A stretch of DNA of 64,000 nt, taken from NCBI GenBank assembly GCA_041399155.1, contig JAWKTI010000001.1:1488001-1552000 (forward strand), read 5' to 3'. The notes under the pieces were generated by a model that made no database searches, was not told the DNA's origin, and worked only from the letters and a program-made list of their open reading frames with translations. Below, piece by piece: positions 19,477 to 29,093 of this stretch. The position numbers and the translations under genes were made by a program. This stretch comes from Zavarzinella sp. Its GTDB lineage: Bacteria; Planctomycetota; Planctomycetia; Gemmatales; Gemmataceae. Within the stretch, counting starts at the first letter, position 1; the number at the start of each line of letters is the position of its first letter.

Positions 19477-21288
19477 TTAGCGTTGGTCGACATCCAATTG
19501 GCCTAAAATCAACCCCACAGTACCAAAAGGACGTACTTTACCAGTCGATAAGACTGCAACTTCCTTACTGAAATTGCTTTCACCAATACTCGCTTTGAAT
19601 CTTGCCAGCTCTAAAAGTGCGTTCGCAGCAGCAAAATCTTTTTCGGGATCGCCAATTGAATCAACATCCGATTTGGCAACGGTAGGGGCATCGGGTTGAA
19701 ATCTATTCCGCATTACAATTAATTTGCCCCACGATTTGGTGGGTGCATCCGGAATTCTGGCAACGATTGCTTCCATTTGCGAAACAGGTCCGAAACGGGC
19801 TAAAATATTTAAACAACCTAACGATTGTTCGGGTGTAAGATCATTTGTTGTGGTTTTCGCCAATTCTTCCTGAAGCAAGTTCGCCACAGCGGTAAAGTCA
19901 GAAAGTTTGTCCTGAGGGACTGCTATTAATCCTGCAGAAAGAACATTTATTTTATCCAGGTTCTTCACCGCACTGGCGAGTGTTTGCACTTTTGTGGCAT
20001 CCACCTTTGCACCAGCGACATAACTTTCGCTTTCACGACTGGACACTATGCCCCCTTTTTCTTTCGGCTTAATCTCAAGGATTGTTTTCAGGGCATTCGC
20101 TGCGTGGGAGGTGGTGTTTTCCGGCAATCTGCTCGCAGCATCAATTGCAGCTTCTTTTGCACCTAAAGAATTGAGTGTAATTCCCACCTGACCGACAAAA
20201 TCCGCCCACTGGGGCTGATCGGTGGTAACGACCAGAGACGCAGTTTGAATTACCAGGTGGGCACGACCTTCATCATTCAACTTTCGCACCAACTCACGCA
20301 AGGTCATCTCGAGCAAGTGCCGGTGTTCCATTGGAATGCGTTGCAAGGTTTGACGAATTTCTTTCAAGACTTCTGTATCAGCAAGACGAGTTCCATTGGC
20401 AATCTGTTCTTCTGTCCCGAACATACAGGTCATGGCGACTGCAATTTTACCTAACATCATTGTGCGATCGATCGGAGTGCGATAATCAGTCAGCAAATTT
20501 CGTGCCAATTGAAAATCCTTTAATCCTTTATTCATTTCTTCGGTATTTGTTGCGGTACGAACTTTGTATTCCCCACTGCCCGCAAGTGCGATCGAATGAA
20601 ACATCTTGTTAGGATGACCAGTTTTGGGATCACGCAGTTCCGTTAGTGAGTCCTCCATCTTTCCTTCAATTCGCCCCTGACGCACCGACCCAATCATCAG
20701 ATAGATTGCAACGCCGATCCCAGCAAGAACTGGCAGTAAAAGTAGAATGCGTTTGAAAAATTTTGCCCGTTTCTCAGAGATTTCTTCCGGATCCAATTCC
20801 TGTTGGCGCTGATAGGCATCCCGGATGGTTTGATCGCTGGCGGTACTGACATCCCCTGCCCCCCACGAACCAACTACTTCCGGTTCGGTTGTTTTCAGCA
20901 TTCCCGAACGTTTGCCGGCATCCCGCCAATCTGCTTTCTTTTCTGCTTTCTTGGCAGGCACCTTATTTGGTGAGCGACATTCGGGACAAAGCACATTTTT
21001 CCCAGCACGTTCGGCTTCCACATCCCAAATGTGGTCGCAGCGTATGCAAGTGACGGAGATCGGAGGGCCACTACTTTCTCCCCCACTTTCCGTGGGTATG
21101 CCATCATCCGAGAAGGCTGCTGCAGCCAATTGCTCTAATTCAGCAACGTTCGGTGCAGCTACCTGCTCGGTTTGAACAACAAAAACTTTTCTGCAGTCAT
21201 TTTTTTTGCACGTGACACGCTTCCCGATAAATTCGTCTTTTAACCGATATTCCGCACCACAGAATGGACAATTGGTGTTAATGGCCAT
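19477..21288 (-). CDS. Membrane protein with two N-terminal zinc ribbons
   Basis: A 603-residue protein. Residues 1-110 hold two Cys4 zinc-ribbon-like units: C7, C10, C27, C32 and C81, C84, C101, C104, of the kind found at the N-terminus of many planctomycete membrane and kinase-associated proteins. A single membrane helix follows at about 181-200 (LLLLPVLAGIGVAIYLMIG), and the remaining 400 residues are mostly alpha-helical with a TPR-like look, presumably on the far side of the membrane. With zinc ribbons at the N-terminus and no signal peptide, the ribbons should face the cytoplasm. The C-terminal part matches nothing I can name. The gene ends just before the glnA promoter and is not obviously part of nitrogen metabolism. 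Confidence 0.75.
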   Translation of the reverse strand: MAINTNCPFCGAEYRLKDEFIGKRVTCKKNDCRKVFVVQTEQVAAPNVAELEQLAAAAFSDDGIPTESGGESSGPPISVTCIRCDHIWDVEAERAGKNVLCPECRSPNKVPAKKAEKKADWRDAGKRSGMLKTTEPEVVGSWGAGDVSTASDQTIRDAYQRQQELDPEEISEKRAKFFKRILLLLPVLAGIGVAIYLMIGSVRQGRIEGKMEDSLTELRDPKTGHPNKMFHSIALAGSGEYKVRTATNTEEMNKGLKDFQLARNLLTDYRTPIDRTMMLGKIAVAMTCMFGTEEQIANGTRLADTEVLKEIRQTLQRIPMEHRHLLEMTLRELVRKLNDEGRAHLVIQTASLVVTTDQPQWADFVGQVGITLNSLGAKEAAIDAASRLPENTTSHAANALKTILEIKPKEKGGIVSSRESESYVAGAKVDATKVQTLASAVKNLDKINVLSAGLIAVPQDKLSDFTAVANLLQEELAKTTTNDLTPEQSLGCLNILARFGPVSQMEAIVARIPDAPTKSWGKLIVMRNRFQPDAPTVAKSDVDSIGDPEKDFAAANALLELARFKASIGESNFSKEVAVLSTGKVRPFGTVGLILGQLDVDQR

Positions 21289-21431
21289 GAAGGTTGATCC
21301 TAAAGATTACACCAAGACAGGTTTCCTACACTTCATTATCCACTAACGGTTTGCGATGACAAGCATAATTTGCAACGGGATTGAACCAAAATGCGACGAA
21401 AAGTGCTGGCTTTTTATTAAATCTTTAAACA

Positions 21432-24400
21432 TTATTTACTGGAAAATTGCAACAGACCCATTCCTTCCGGACGTGGTTTTGCTGCCGCTGGTCCAGACCA
21501 TGCCTGAATCCCTTTACCAGGAATTGTTCGAACCACGTTCGCAGACCACAATTTGCCGGGTGTCACAGTTGCTCCGGTCAGTTCGGTTAATGGAATCGCG
21601 ATTTCGCAGGTCCATTTGTTTTCCAACGGTTGGACGGCAACATACCACTTGGGATTCCATTTAATGTCGCCCCAGCAGTCATCAGCCACTGCACCAGTCT
21701 GATCAACAGACAGTTGGAAGTAAGTCTGGTAATCTCGATCCAGATCAAGCAGGATTGAAACGCGGTCGTTGTTATTCATGGGCATATCATGTCGACGATC
21801 GATTACCCGTGACTTCATCTCCCCAGCGGGGTGGACACATTGAACAGCCACATACAGGAAATGGTCATCTGCCCGCATTTTGAAATAACTTTGTTTTTCA
21901 AGATCAGCTTCATTTACCCCACTTTGCATGCCATAGCTTTCTGCCATTTTCCCAGAAATATTCTGCATTAAGGCTGGGCTGGCGCTCATCCAGCATTCAT
22001 CATCCAGAATACCATCCAGTTTTGGTCGGGTGGCAGAAGTTAGGCAGCGATAGAGATTTTTTGGTGGTGGACTGGTCTGCTTCCCGGAAAGTAGCCACGC
22101 TTCTGTCAACAGACAATCCCGCCAGGGATTTGTGCCCGGCAATCCTTCCTGATAAACCACTTTTTCTGCAAGAATTGCACGAAATTCTTCATTCGCTTCT
22201 TTCAATTTACCGTTTTCCCTACGAACTGCCTGTAATGCCAGCAGCGTCGGGATATTGTGGCGATAATTCTGCCCCAGGCCTTCGATAAATCCAGCGGTTT
22301 TTAATGCTTCTGCATTCCATTCTCTGGCAGAAGTCATCCAGGGCACATGTTCCTGAAACTGGGTACGAATGATTTTGGTTTCTGGCAATTGTGGCGTGGG
22401 ATTTTTCCCACTCGTCAGAGGCATTTTCTGATTAGTTTTTGATGTGGGATCAACAAGCTCGTGTTGTAGTGAAGTAACTGTTGCAAATTGGCCAAGTTCG
22501 TACCGCCGACGGGCTTCCGAACTTCCTGAGTAGAGGATCAGCCAATGTGCTGCTTGTAATGTCATGGGATGACCTGGGTAGGTCAGCACCATCGTTCGAT
22601 AAACTTCTTTCGCCAATTCCCACTGTCCCAATTTTGCATACCCCTGCCCTGCGCGGTACATCGCCATACCTGCATCGTGTGGGGGTAGTTTTTCGGTATT
22701 CGCCATAATTTGTGCAAGTACCTGTTCGCCAGTTGCCAATCGAGATGGTTTCTGAATGACATGCTGGAACACTCGCTCCCGTTCAAGGGCATTTTTTCGA
22801 GCCACCGAATCAGTAGAGAGATTTTTGGCAGGTACGGATAGTCTTCTGCGGGCAATACCCCCTTCAGAAAGTGGGATCCCTTCGAAAAATGACGATTTGC
22901 CGAGATTCTCACCTAATCGAGAATGAGTCAGTTCATAACACAGCACTGAATCCACTTTGGTTTCTTCTTCCCACAGTTGGCGAGTGGGAAAGGCGTGGAC
23001 GCTGGCTGAATTGCTGACCTGATCCAGGATTCGCGTCGTGTCAATTCGAGCGGTGCCTTGTTTGGCAGCAATCCGTTCCACAAAAAGTTTTTTGGGCGAC
23101 CAGGGAGCTAATTTCACTTGTTGCAACAATTCCGCTTCATACTTACTTTCTGAAACCTGTTTAAATGCTTCTGTGATGGCTTGGTGTACCATTTCGTTTT
23201 GGGCCATTTCCTGATCGATCACCACAACTTCCGGTCGCCAGATGCGGAAGGCCACCACCAATCGAAAAACCAGCGATTCAACACTCGAATTTTCTGCAAG
23301 TGCTTCATTAATCACTATTTGCGTGGTCTGATCAACATTCTGGAATGTGGGCAGTGGGAATTGCCATAATTGCTCTGCAGAAGCACCGCCCGTTTGCCGA
23401 ACGGAACAAGTTGCCCGAAACCGATCCAGTGCACGCTTCGGGTTGCCCGATTTCATCGCAGCTGCAATTCTTTCCGCATCACTCGCAAACCGACTGGACA
23501 AAATCGGTGGGTCTGCATGGAAAATACTTAATGAATTAACTAGATAACCTTCTTCCGCACCCAGGGCAGTCATTAATTCCCAAGGCAGATTTTCAGGCCG
23601 GGCAGAAATTGCCATTAAGGCAGACTGATTACCGCCACGGTGCTGCACTGTCCAATTTTTACCACCATCGGTTGTTGCCAAAATGATGCCTAAGGCACCT
23701 GTTGCCCATCCACGTTTGCTGTCTACAAAATGGATGGCATACAGTGGCAGGTTCTGTCCGGTGGGTAGTATTTCCCAGGTTTTTCCAGCATCTTTACTGT
23801 GAAAGAGCACACTACCAGGCCTGCCCACGACCCAAATTTCATTGGAAACGACACTGACTGCAGAAAAATCGATCGAGTTTTTCAACATCCGTGGCAGTTG
23901 CAGATCTACCATCCCCCAGCGGACGCCAGCAGTATTCGAACTAAGTAAAATCGAGGCACCCTGCCCTACAGCGACTGCAAGTTGGCCTCTCACTTTCACG
24001 TCTTCAATATTTTTACCGTGTAGCGAATCCACATCCGCAACACCCATGCGGCCATCGCGTACAGGCGCTAGTCGATTCCAGACACCTGCCAGTACACCAG
24101 TATCCGCATCGGTGAAGTCAGCCGCAAGCCAGGAAGGATTCAACACACCAGGACGGGTTTTCCAGGTTACTCCACCATCAATGGTGCTGAACAACCCACT
24201 TGGCATTTCTGGAGTTCCATCACCTGCGGCAATGCCATTGCGAGCATCGAAAAATTGCACCCGGTTAATACCCGGTAATCCTGTTTTGGAGATATTGGTC
24301 CAATTTAAGCCACCATCAGAGGTGAACAATATTGTCCCTTCCGATTTCCCACCTGGAAGTTCGGTGCGTCCTGCAGCCCAACCAGTGTATGGGGATAAAA

Positions 24401-24620
24401 AGCAAATCGAAGTAATGGTGCTACGACTGCCAGAAACCTGTTTTTCCCAGGTGGCACCACCGTTTATGGTGTGCATAATCAGGCCATCATCACCTGCAAC
24501 CCAACCTTCCTGGTGATCTACAAAATAAACTGCCCGAATGCCGGCATCTGGCATATGGTCTTTCATTTCGCCGTAACTTACTGCTGTGCATAGGGTTACA
24601 ACGAATAGTGCAGCTCGCAT
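21432..24620 (-). CDS. Secreted YCF48/BNR-repeat protein with C-terminal CBM9-like domain
   Basis: About 1062 residues. The start at 24620 is chosen over the upstream in-frame start at 24734 because GAGGAG lies at the right distance and the leader MRAALFVVTLCTAVSYG is a proper signal peptide. The N-terminal 330 residues hold repeats with the GGxTW signature of YCF48/BNR propellers (INGGATWEK, SDGGLNWTN, IDGGVTWKT, KDAGKTWEI, TDGGKNWTV). The middle is largely helical, with a TPR-like segment (AKLGQWELAKEVYRTMVLTYPGHP). The last 170 residues (KLDGILDDECWMSA onward) look like a family 9 carbohydrate-binding module. Probably located in the periplasm or on the outer surface; substrate unknown. Confidence 0.8.
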   Translation of the reverse strand: MRAALFVVTLCTAVSYGEMKDHMPDAGIRAVYFVDHQEGWVAGDDGLIMHTINGGATWEKQVSGSRSTITSICFLSPYTGWAAGRTELPGGKSEGTILFTSDGGLNWTNISKTGLPGINRVQFFDARNGIAAGDGTPEMPSGLFSTIDGGVTWKTRPGVLNPSWLAADFTDADTGVLAGVWNRLAPVRDGRMGVADVDSLHGKNIEDVKVRGQLAVAVGQGASILLSSNTAGVRWGMVDLQLPRMLKNSIDFSAVSVVSNEIWVVGRPGSVLFHSKDAGKTWEILPTGQNLPLYAIHFVDSKRGWATGALGIILATTDGGKNWTVQHRGGNQSALMAISARPENLPWELMTALGAEEGYLVNSLSIFHADPPILSSRFASDAERIAAAMKSGNPKRALDRFRATCSVRQTGGASAEQLWQFPLPTFQNVDQTTQIVINEALAENSSVESLVFRLVVAFRIWRPEVVVIDQEMAQNEMVHQAITEAFKQVSESKYEAELLQQVKLAPWSPKKLFVERIAAKQGTARIDTTRILDQVSNSASVHAFPTRQLWEEETKVDSVLCYELTHSRLGENLGKSSFFEGIPLSEGGIARRRLSVPAKNLSTDSVARKNALERERVFQHVIQKPSRLATGEQVLAQIMANTEKLPPHDAGMAMYRAGQGYAKLGQWELAKEVYRTMVLTYPGHPMTLQAAHWLILYSGSSEARRRYELGQFATVTSLQHELVDPTSKTNQKMPLTSGKNPTPQLPETKIIRTQFQEHVPWMTSAREWNAEALKTAGFIEGLGQNYRHNIPTLLALQAVRRENGKLKEANEEFRAILAEKVVYQEGLPGTNPWRDCLLTEAWLLSGKQTSPPPKNLYRCLTSATRPKLDGILDDECWMSASPALMQNISGKMAESYGMQSGVNEADLEKQSYFKMRADDHFLYVAVQCVHPAGEMKSRVIDRRHDMPMNNNDRVSILLDLDRDYQTYFQLSVDQTGAVADDCWGDIKWNPKWYVAVQPLENKWTCEIAIPLTELTGATVTPGKLWSANVVRTIPGKGIQAWSGPAAAKPRPEGMGLLQFSSK

Positions 24621-24795
24621 TGGTATCTTCTCCTCAGATGTCACACATTGCCTATACCACGATGCGTGCTGAGAATCTAGGCGAACTTGGCAGTCCGCCA
24701 TCGGGGCAGCAAATCCTGAGTTTTTCTTAATCAACTCTTTTGAAATTCTCTTCCCGAATGTGGGTACATTCCGGCTGATTCCTCCTAAAATTTCA

Positions 24796-25214
24796 ATGTT
24801 CTTATTCCCAGAAGAATCGAGGAGCGAACGATTCCATCATTACATGAAATTGCGTTACAACTGGAACAAAAGTGGGCACTTCAGGAGAACTTTTTTCACG
24901 ATGTATCAGAAGGAGACAAGATAGCGCTGCGAAGCTGGGCAATCTATCACCTTCAGGATTCGGCAACTTACTGCACCACCCCAGAACAACTGCAACAGTA
25001 TGATGAGGAACTCACCCTGTTGGTTCGGAGAGTGATTCATTTTTTGCGGTTGTGGAATCATGCTGATACCCGCCTGGGTGCATTGCAATTTCATGCCACG
25101 GAAAAATTGCCCTGGCCTATCCTGGTTCGGTCTGATGAAGATTTTCCGTTACAGGATTTATTGGATTGGTTAGATTTGAATTACACATTCCGTTGGGGTG
25201 AAAATCACAATTAA
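24796..25214 (+). CDS. Small conserved-looking protein with frame break near its start
   Basis: From 24789 to the TAA at 25214 one frame stays open for about 140 codons and reads like a globular protein (ALQLEQKWALQENFFHDV, LRSWAIYHLQDS, RRVIHFLRLWNHADTRLG, LLDWLDLNYTFRWGE), but it has no ATG, GTG or TTG before codon 78. ATG 24796 lies in the neighbouring frame, and one extra C in the CCC run at 24807-24809 joins it smoothly (MFLFPRRIEERT). The ORF converges with the methyltransferase gene, ending 6 bases from its stop. The family is not recognised. It could be a genuine gene with an indel error or a decayed gene. Confidence 0.45.
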
Positions 25215-25220
25215 TGCTGA

Positions 25221-25790
25221 CTAAAGCTGCTGTTTCGTAAACCAATACAACACAGGACTGAATTGGTTCGCTGGATTTCCTTCCAAAATAAATAAAGTAC
25301 CAGACCCTTTCATCTGTTCGTTTTCCAACCATCGTAACAACTCAGTGGCTTCTTCGTTGCCACCTGGGTGGCCACGGTAAGCGATCATCGACAGCAGGCC
25401 TTCCACTTGCAAATATGAGATTGCTGTTTTGCAGGCGCGGATTGTTGAAAGTACTTTGGTTGTAATCGCATGATCACCCCCAGGCAGATAACCCAGATTC
25501 ATTACCACTGCTGCAACTTTTCCACGCCAAGACGATGGTAAATATTCTTCCATCGCTGCATGGTCTGCATGTACCAGATCGACTCGTTCAGCAAGTTGTC
25601 CCAACTGAATTCTGGTTTGTTCCAGTGCTTTTGTCTGGATATCAAATGCGATCACCCGACCGCCAATACCCACCATTTGTGCAAGAAAGACCGTATCGTG
25701 ACCATTGCCTGCAGTGGCATCAATCGCAAAATCACCCTCTTTGATTACTTCTCGTAATCGCTGGTGAGCAAGTTGGGTCAGAGGAGTCAC
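25221..25790 (-). CDS. MnmM-like (YtqB family) tRNA wobble-uridine methyltransferase
   Basis: A 189-residue class I SAM-dependent methyltransferase with motif I DATAGNGHDT (residues 24-33) and the family segments FDIQTKALEQT, MNLGYLPGGD and YRGHPGGNEEA. These fit the YtqB/rRNA_methylase-like family, whose studied members methylate nm5(s2)U at tRNA position 34 to mnm5(s2)U (named MnmM). Its GTG start overlaps the stop of the upstream flavoprotein by four bases (GTGA), so the two are translationally coupled. The neighbour resembles the oxidase half of MnmC, which supplies the nm5 substrate, so the pair make sense as consecutive steps. The assignment to MnmM is strong by motif and context but not tested here. 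Confidence 0.8.
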   Translation of the reverse strand: MTPLTQLAHQRLREVIKEGDFAIDATAGNGHDTVFLAQMVGIGGRVIAFDIQTKALEQTRIQLGQLAERVDLVHADHAAMEEYLPSSWRGKVAAVVMNLGYLPGGDHAITTKVLSTIRACKTAISYLQVEGLLSMIAYRGHPGGNEEATELLRWLENEQMKGSGTLFILEGNPANQFSPVLYWFTKQQL

Positions 25791-26842
25791 CTAACAAACC
25801 TCGCTACGTTCGCTTCTGGCGTAATCGCCGCAACATTGCGAATATTTCCCACTAGTTCACGAGCAAATGCGGGAATTTGAAGAGCACCCTTGGAACCAAA
25901 CCCATTAAAAATACCCAGGTGTGGGTGCTCCGGGTGCCATCCAATTACGGGCCGTTGGTCGATGATGATTGGTCGAACTCCAGCTTGTTGATCCACAACA
26001 GTTACCGGACGTGTTAACATCTGTGAGAGATACTCCAGTAATTCTCCCCGGGCGGTTTCTGTCGGTAGACAATCAAGCGATTCCCAAGTGTAGGTAGCAC
26101 CGACGCGGTAGAGAGATTTCTCCTGGTGCAACAACCAGATACGGCGATGAATCAGGCGATGCTCAGTAAACCCCGGGATTTCGACGGTAATCGTTTCTCC
26201 TTTTGCACAATTAAACGGTATGTGCTGCCACAATCCACCACTATGACCGAGATATCCCTGCGCGAAAACAACTCGGTTTGCCGTGATACCCAGATTTGGA
26301 ATAACCACTTTTGATTGCTGCACTTCGATATCACTTTCCTGCAAATATGATTCTGTGATGATCCCACGCTGCTGCCAGTCGGCTAGCGACTTTTGAAGCA
26401 TTTTTGGCACATCAACCCGATAACATTGTTCCAATGCTACTGCACCGAAAGGGTGGGCAATCCACGGATCTGATAACTGCTCATCACAAATCTTCAAATA
26501 CCTCTGAAACATCGGATCACGTAGCTTCTTTTCAACCACCGATCGCTCTAGTTCTGTCTGCAACAACCTGAGGTGGGGTTGTTGAAAAAACAACTTGCTT
26601 CCCAAATCAGTTTCCAGTTGCTGGTAGAATTCTGTGGCAGTTACCAGCAAATCTTCAAAACACCATGAATGTGCAAAGCGTTTCCCGGTAACTGGAGTAA
26701 TCAGACCTGCTGCCAGCTGAGATGATGTGCTACCATGGTGGTGATCGACAATGTGTACCTGAAAACCCTGTCGAAGTAATTCCCAGGACAGGATGGTGCC
26801 TGCAAGTCCCTGGCCGATAACCAACACTTCACAATGGATCAT
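25787..26842 (-). CDS. FAD-dependent oxidoreductase resembling the MnmC oxidase domain
   Basis: A 351-residue DAO-fold flavoprotein. The FAD-binding glycine motif GQGLAG is at residues 10-15 with the acidic end of strand two at VDHH, and a typical C-terminal FAD segment NGFGSKGALQIPAFARELV closes the fold. Known chemistry of the family is oxidative removal of a group from a secondary amine. MnmC(o) acts this way on cmnm5(s2)U in tRNA. The four-base overlap with the MnmM-like gene supports that substrate. An alternative is a glycine/D-amino-acid-oxidase-type enzyme on a free metabolite. Confidence 0.75.
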   Translation of the reverse strand: MIHCEVLVIGQGLAGTILSWELLRQGFQVHIVDHHHGSTSSQLAAGLITPVTGKRFAHSWCFEDLLVTATEFYQQLETDLGSKLFFQQPHLRLLQTELERSVVEKKLRDPMFQRYLKICDEQLSDPWIAHPFGAVALEQCYRVDVPKMLQKSLADWQQRGIITESYLQESDIEVQQSKVVIPNLGITANRVVFAQGYLGHSGGLWQHIPFNCAKGETITVEIPGFTEHRLIHRRIWLLHQEKSLYRVGATYTWESLDCLPTETARGELLEYLSQMLTRPVTVVDQQAGVRPIIIDQRPVIGWHPEHPHLGIFNGFGSKGALQIPAFARELVGNIRNVAAITPEANVARFVR

Positions 26843-26889
26843 GCATTTCTTTCCAACACATTGATGCCAGATTCTGTTTGTTGCTCGAA

Positions 26890-27834
26890 TCAGATGCTGT
26901 AATACCTCGCTGCATTGTCGTGAAACAGTTTGTTCTGGTTTTCAGCAGAGAATTCCGCAACAATTTCCTTGAGCGCGTTCACCCATTCTGCGTAGGTAGC
27001 CGCGAGTGTACATACAGGCCAGTCACCACCAAACATCACGCGATCCCAGCCAAAAACTTTAATGGTGTGCTTCACAGCGGGTGCCAAGATGGACGCATCC
27101 CATTTCTTTCCAGCACACTGGACCACAATTCCGGAAACTTTCCCCACCACATTGGGACGTTCTGCAATTTTGGCAATATCTGTCTGCCAGGTGGCAAAGG
27201 CTTTCTCATCGTACAATGGAGCATTGCCACAGTGGTCTAAAATAAAGCGAGTATCTTTACACTGGTCTACGAGCTTCATGGCATCTGCAATTTCGCCAGG
27301 TCGCAGGCACAAATCAAATGATTTGTTAATTTTGCCCAGGTATTGCACACCTTTCACAAATGCAGGTTCCAGACAATATCCTTTGGGAGTGCGTTTTTCA
27401 TGAATTACTTCCCGAATCCCTTTGATTTGTGGGAGATCCTTGAATTGGTCGACGTATTTTTGAAACTGATCGGAGGCAGGCCTGCCAGACAATACCGCTG
27501 CCACAGTGGGGGTCTTTTTTGAAACGATCAATTCCAGCAGATAATCTGCTTCCTGTTGCTGCTGTTCAACGACAACATCGACTTCCATGTAGACAGATTT
27601 CACCACGTTCAAACCGTCGATTGCTTTCGCATACTCTATTGGCGTATAATTTTTTCCTAATGGAGAATCTGGAGTCAACCAGTTTGTTTTGAACTTCGAT
27701 AGATCCCACAGATGCTGGTGCGTATCGATAATTGGCTGCATTGCTGGCTTTTCCTTTCCTGAAGATCCCTGATTACCCATTGCAGCAGTGCCGGCAATGG
27801 TGGCACTTGCTGCGATAAAATCTCGACGATTCAT
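26890..27834 (-). CDS. Exported amidohydrolase-fold protein (Amidohydro_2, fuconolactonase-like)
   Basis: A TIM-barrel metal hydrolase of about 314 residues. The start at 27834 is preceded by AAAAGGTGG and gives a Tat-type leader MNRRDFIAAS followed by ATIAGTAAM; a longer in-frame extension to 27909 is unlikely. Metal ligands of the family are visible: the HxH pair H39 and H41 (IDTHQHLWD), FILDHCG and FGGDWPV near the end. This branch (Amidohydro_2, COG3618) includes lactonases acting on sugar lactones. The leader places it in the periplasm. Its ATG overlaps by four bases the stop of a possible small gene upstream, so it may belong to an operon with the DNA alkylation repair gene. Confidence 0.85.
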   Translation of the reverse strand: MNRRDFIAASATIAGTAAMGNQGSSGKEKPAMQPIIDTHQHLWDLSKFKTNWLTPDSPLGKNYTPIEYAKAIDGLNVVKSVYMEVDVVVEQQQQEADYLLELIVSKKTPTVAAVLSGRPASDQFQKYVDQFKDLPQIKGIREVIHEKRTPKGYCLEPAFVKGVQYLGKINKSFDLCLRPGEIADAMKLVDQCKDTRFILDHCGNAPLYDEKAFATWQTDIAKIAERPNVVGKVSGIVVQCAGKKWDASILAPAVKHTIKVFGWDRVMFGGDWPVCTLAATYAEWVNALKEIVAEFSAENQNKLFHDNAARYYSI

Positions 27835-28211
27835 TGAATACCACCTTTTAACAGATTGTTGCTTTGGTTTGCATCTTTCCCGGAAAGAAAAGTGGAGCAG
27901 GTTTCGCAACGAATGAACACTTCTTCTACTACTTGTGAAACCTGGACCGCAACAACAGAAATCAGTCCAACCTCAACATGTGAAACTTTTTCCACTGTAT
28001 ATATATTGCCTCGCCGAATTATTCTGAAGCAATTTTTTTCAGAATCCAGCGATAACCCCAGAAGAAAATCTGCGTAAGTATTTGCAGAAAAATAACTTGC
28101 GACAGGATAAACTTTTTCGAACTTTTTTTGCAAAATTGATATCACTCCGACACCATCAGATACATAAACAGTGCAATTTCGGGTATTTAATGAGAGAAAA
28201 CTCATCAGCAT
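27831..28211 (-). CDS. Possible small protein linking two genes (uncertain)
   Basis: A 126-codon ORF whose ATG lies 7 bases inside the end of the alkylation repair gene and whose TGA overlaps the ATG of the amidohydrolase (ATGA). Such geometry at both ends favours a coupled operon gene. The product has no recognised domain; it contains a CETC pair near the C-terminus and a Val-rich central strand-like stretch. The ribosome site is weak, and the ORF could be chance in what would otherwise be a 370-base gap. Confidence 0.3.
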   Translation of the reverse strand: MLMSFLSLNTRNCTVYVSDGVGVISILQKKFEKVYPVASYFSANTYADFLLGLSLDSEKNCFRIIRRGNIYTVEKVSHVEVGLISVVAVQVSQVVEEVFIRCETCSTFLSGKDANQSNNLLKGGIQ

Positions 28212-28918
28212 TTCGTTGTTTTTCGTTTATTTCCTATTTTCTTCATTTTTTCCATTTTCTCAAGATACGGCACCACTTCTGGCACCTTACAGGAAGTGCC
28301 GCCCATATCTACCTCAACTTTGCCAATTTTAGTGCCAGCTTGTTTCGCACGTTTCGTTAGTGCAGCTACGCCACCTCCGACAGCAATAATGAAACCGTTC
28401 ATTGTGTAGCGTACGCGGTTAGGTTGATCGTGGATGGTGTTTTCAACTCGTTGAATCAAATCTTCCAGTTTTTCTAAATCAAGTTGTTCATCGGGTAAGA
28501 ATCCCACCAACGAACTGAAAGTAGACCAACCTGCAGCAGCAATTTGTTCCTTATTTGATTCAATCCATTCGGTGGCTAATTCCCAGCCAAATCGGCTTTC
28601 CGCTGCTACCCAAGCAACCGTGCAGCAACTAATCATGTACCAGTACGCATTTTTCACCCACAGTTGAAGGTCTTTTTTGGTCATTTTCTGGTCGTCGGCA
28701 ATCAACCCTGCCAGATACATCGCATCAGAATTGCCCGTGGCGTACAAATCTTTGGCAAGCTGATAGTCCTTCTTGATCTTTTTCTGAATTTTCTTTAATT
28801 CTTCGATCTTCACGCCAAAGAACGGCTCGCAGGCACCGTGCCGCATCAGTACCTTTTTGGTTTGCTCGCTGCCCAGCATTTCCAACTGGTGCATGATTTC
28901 ATCGACGGTGGGTCCCAT
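28205..28918 (-). CDS. DNA alkylation repair protein (AlkD-like HEAT-repeat family)
   Basis: A 237-residue all-helical protein of the DNA alkylation repair family (PF08713 type), the HEAT-like glycosylase group that removes alkylated bases. Family features seen: the N-terminal PTVDEIMHQLEMLGSEQTK helix, FFGVKIEELKKIQKKIKKD, the ATGNSDAMYLAGLIADD helix, and helices with W and D residues (WVKNAYWYMIS, AAGWSTFSSLVG). This subgroup, with a basic Lys-rich C-terminus, occurs widely in planctomycetes and Bacteroidetes. Whether the glycosylase catalytic residues are retained cannot be settled by eye. Confidence 0.8.
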   Translation of the reverse strand: MGPTVDEIMHQLEMLGSEQTKKVLMRHGACEPFFGVKIEELKKIQKKIKKDYQLAKDLYATGNSDAMYLAGLIADDQKMTKKDLQLWVKNAYWYMISCCTVAWVAAESRFGWELATEWIESNKEQIAAAGWSTFSSLVGFLPDEQLDLEKLEDLIQRVENTIHDQPNRVRYTMNGFIIAVGGGVAALTKRAKQAGTKIGKVEVDMGGTSCKVPEVVPYLEKMEKMKKIGNKRKTTKC

Positions 28919-29093
28919 AACTTACTTATGTGATCAGATTGGTGAACATTGATTTAGTTAACACATGATTTAATTTTCGCCATCGTACCACACTTTTCCA
29001 GGAAAAAGGAAGTCGTTACACAATCTTTTTCACCTTCAGGATCGTCTGGATAGGTGGTAGGCTAGGTAGTAGCTGCTGCAGAGAGGCACGCGA

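Noticed and set aside
23842..24516. Plus-strand 224-codon ORF inside the YCF48-repeat gene
   Set aside because: It is a shadow of the minus-strand gene, rich in Ser/Pro as expected for antisense of such repeats.
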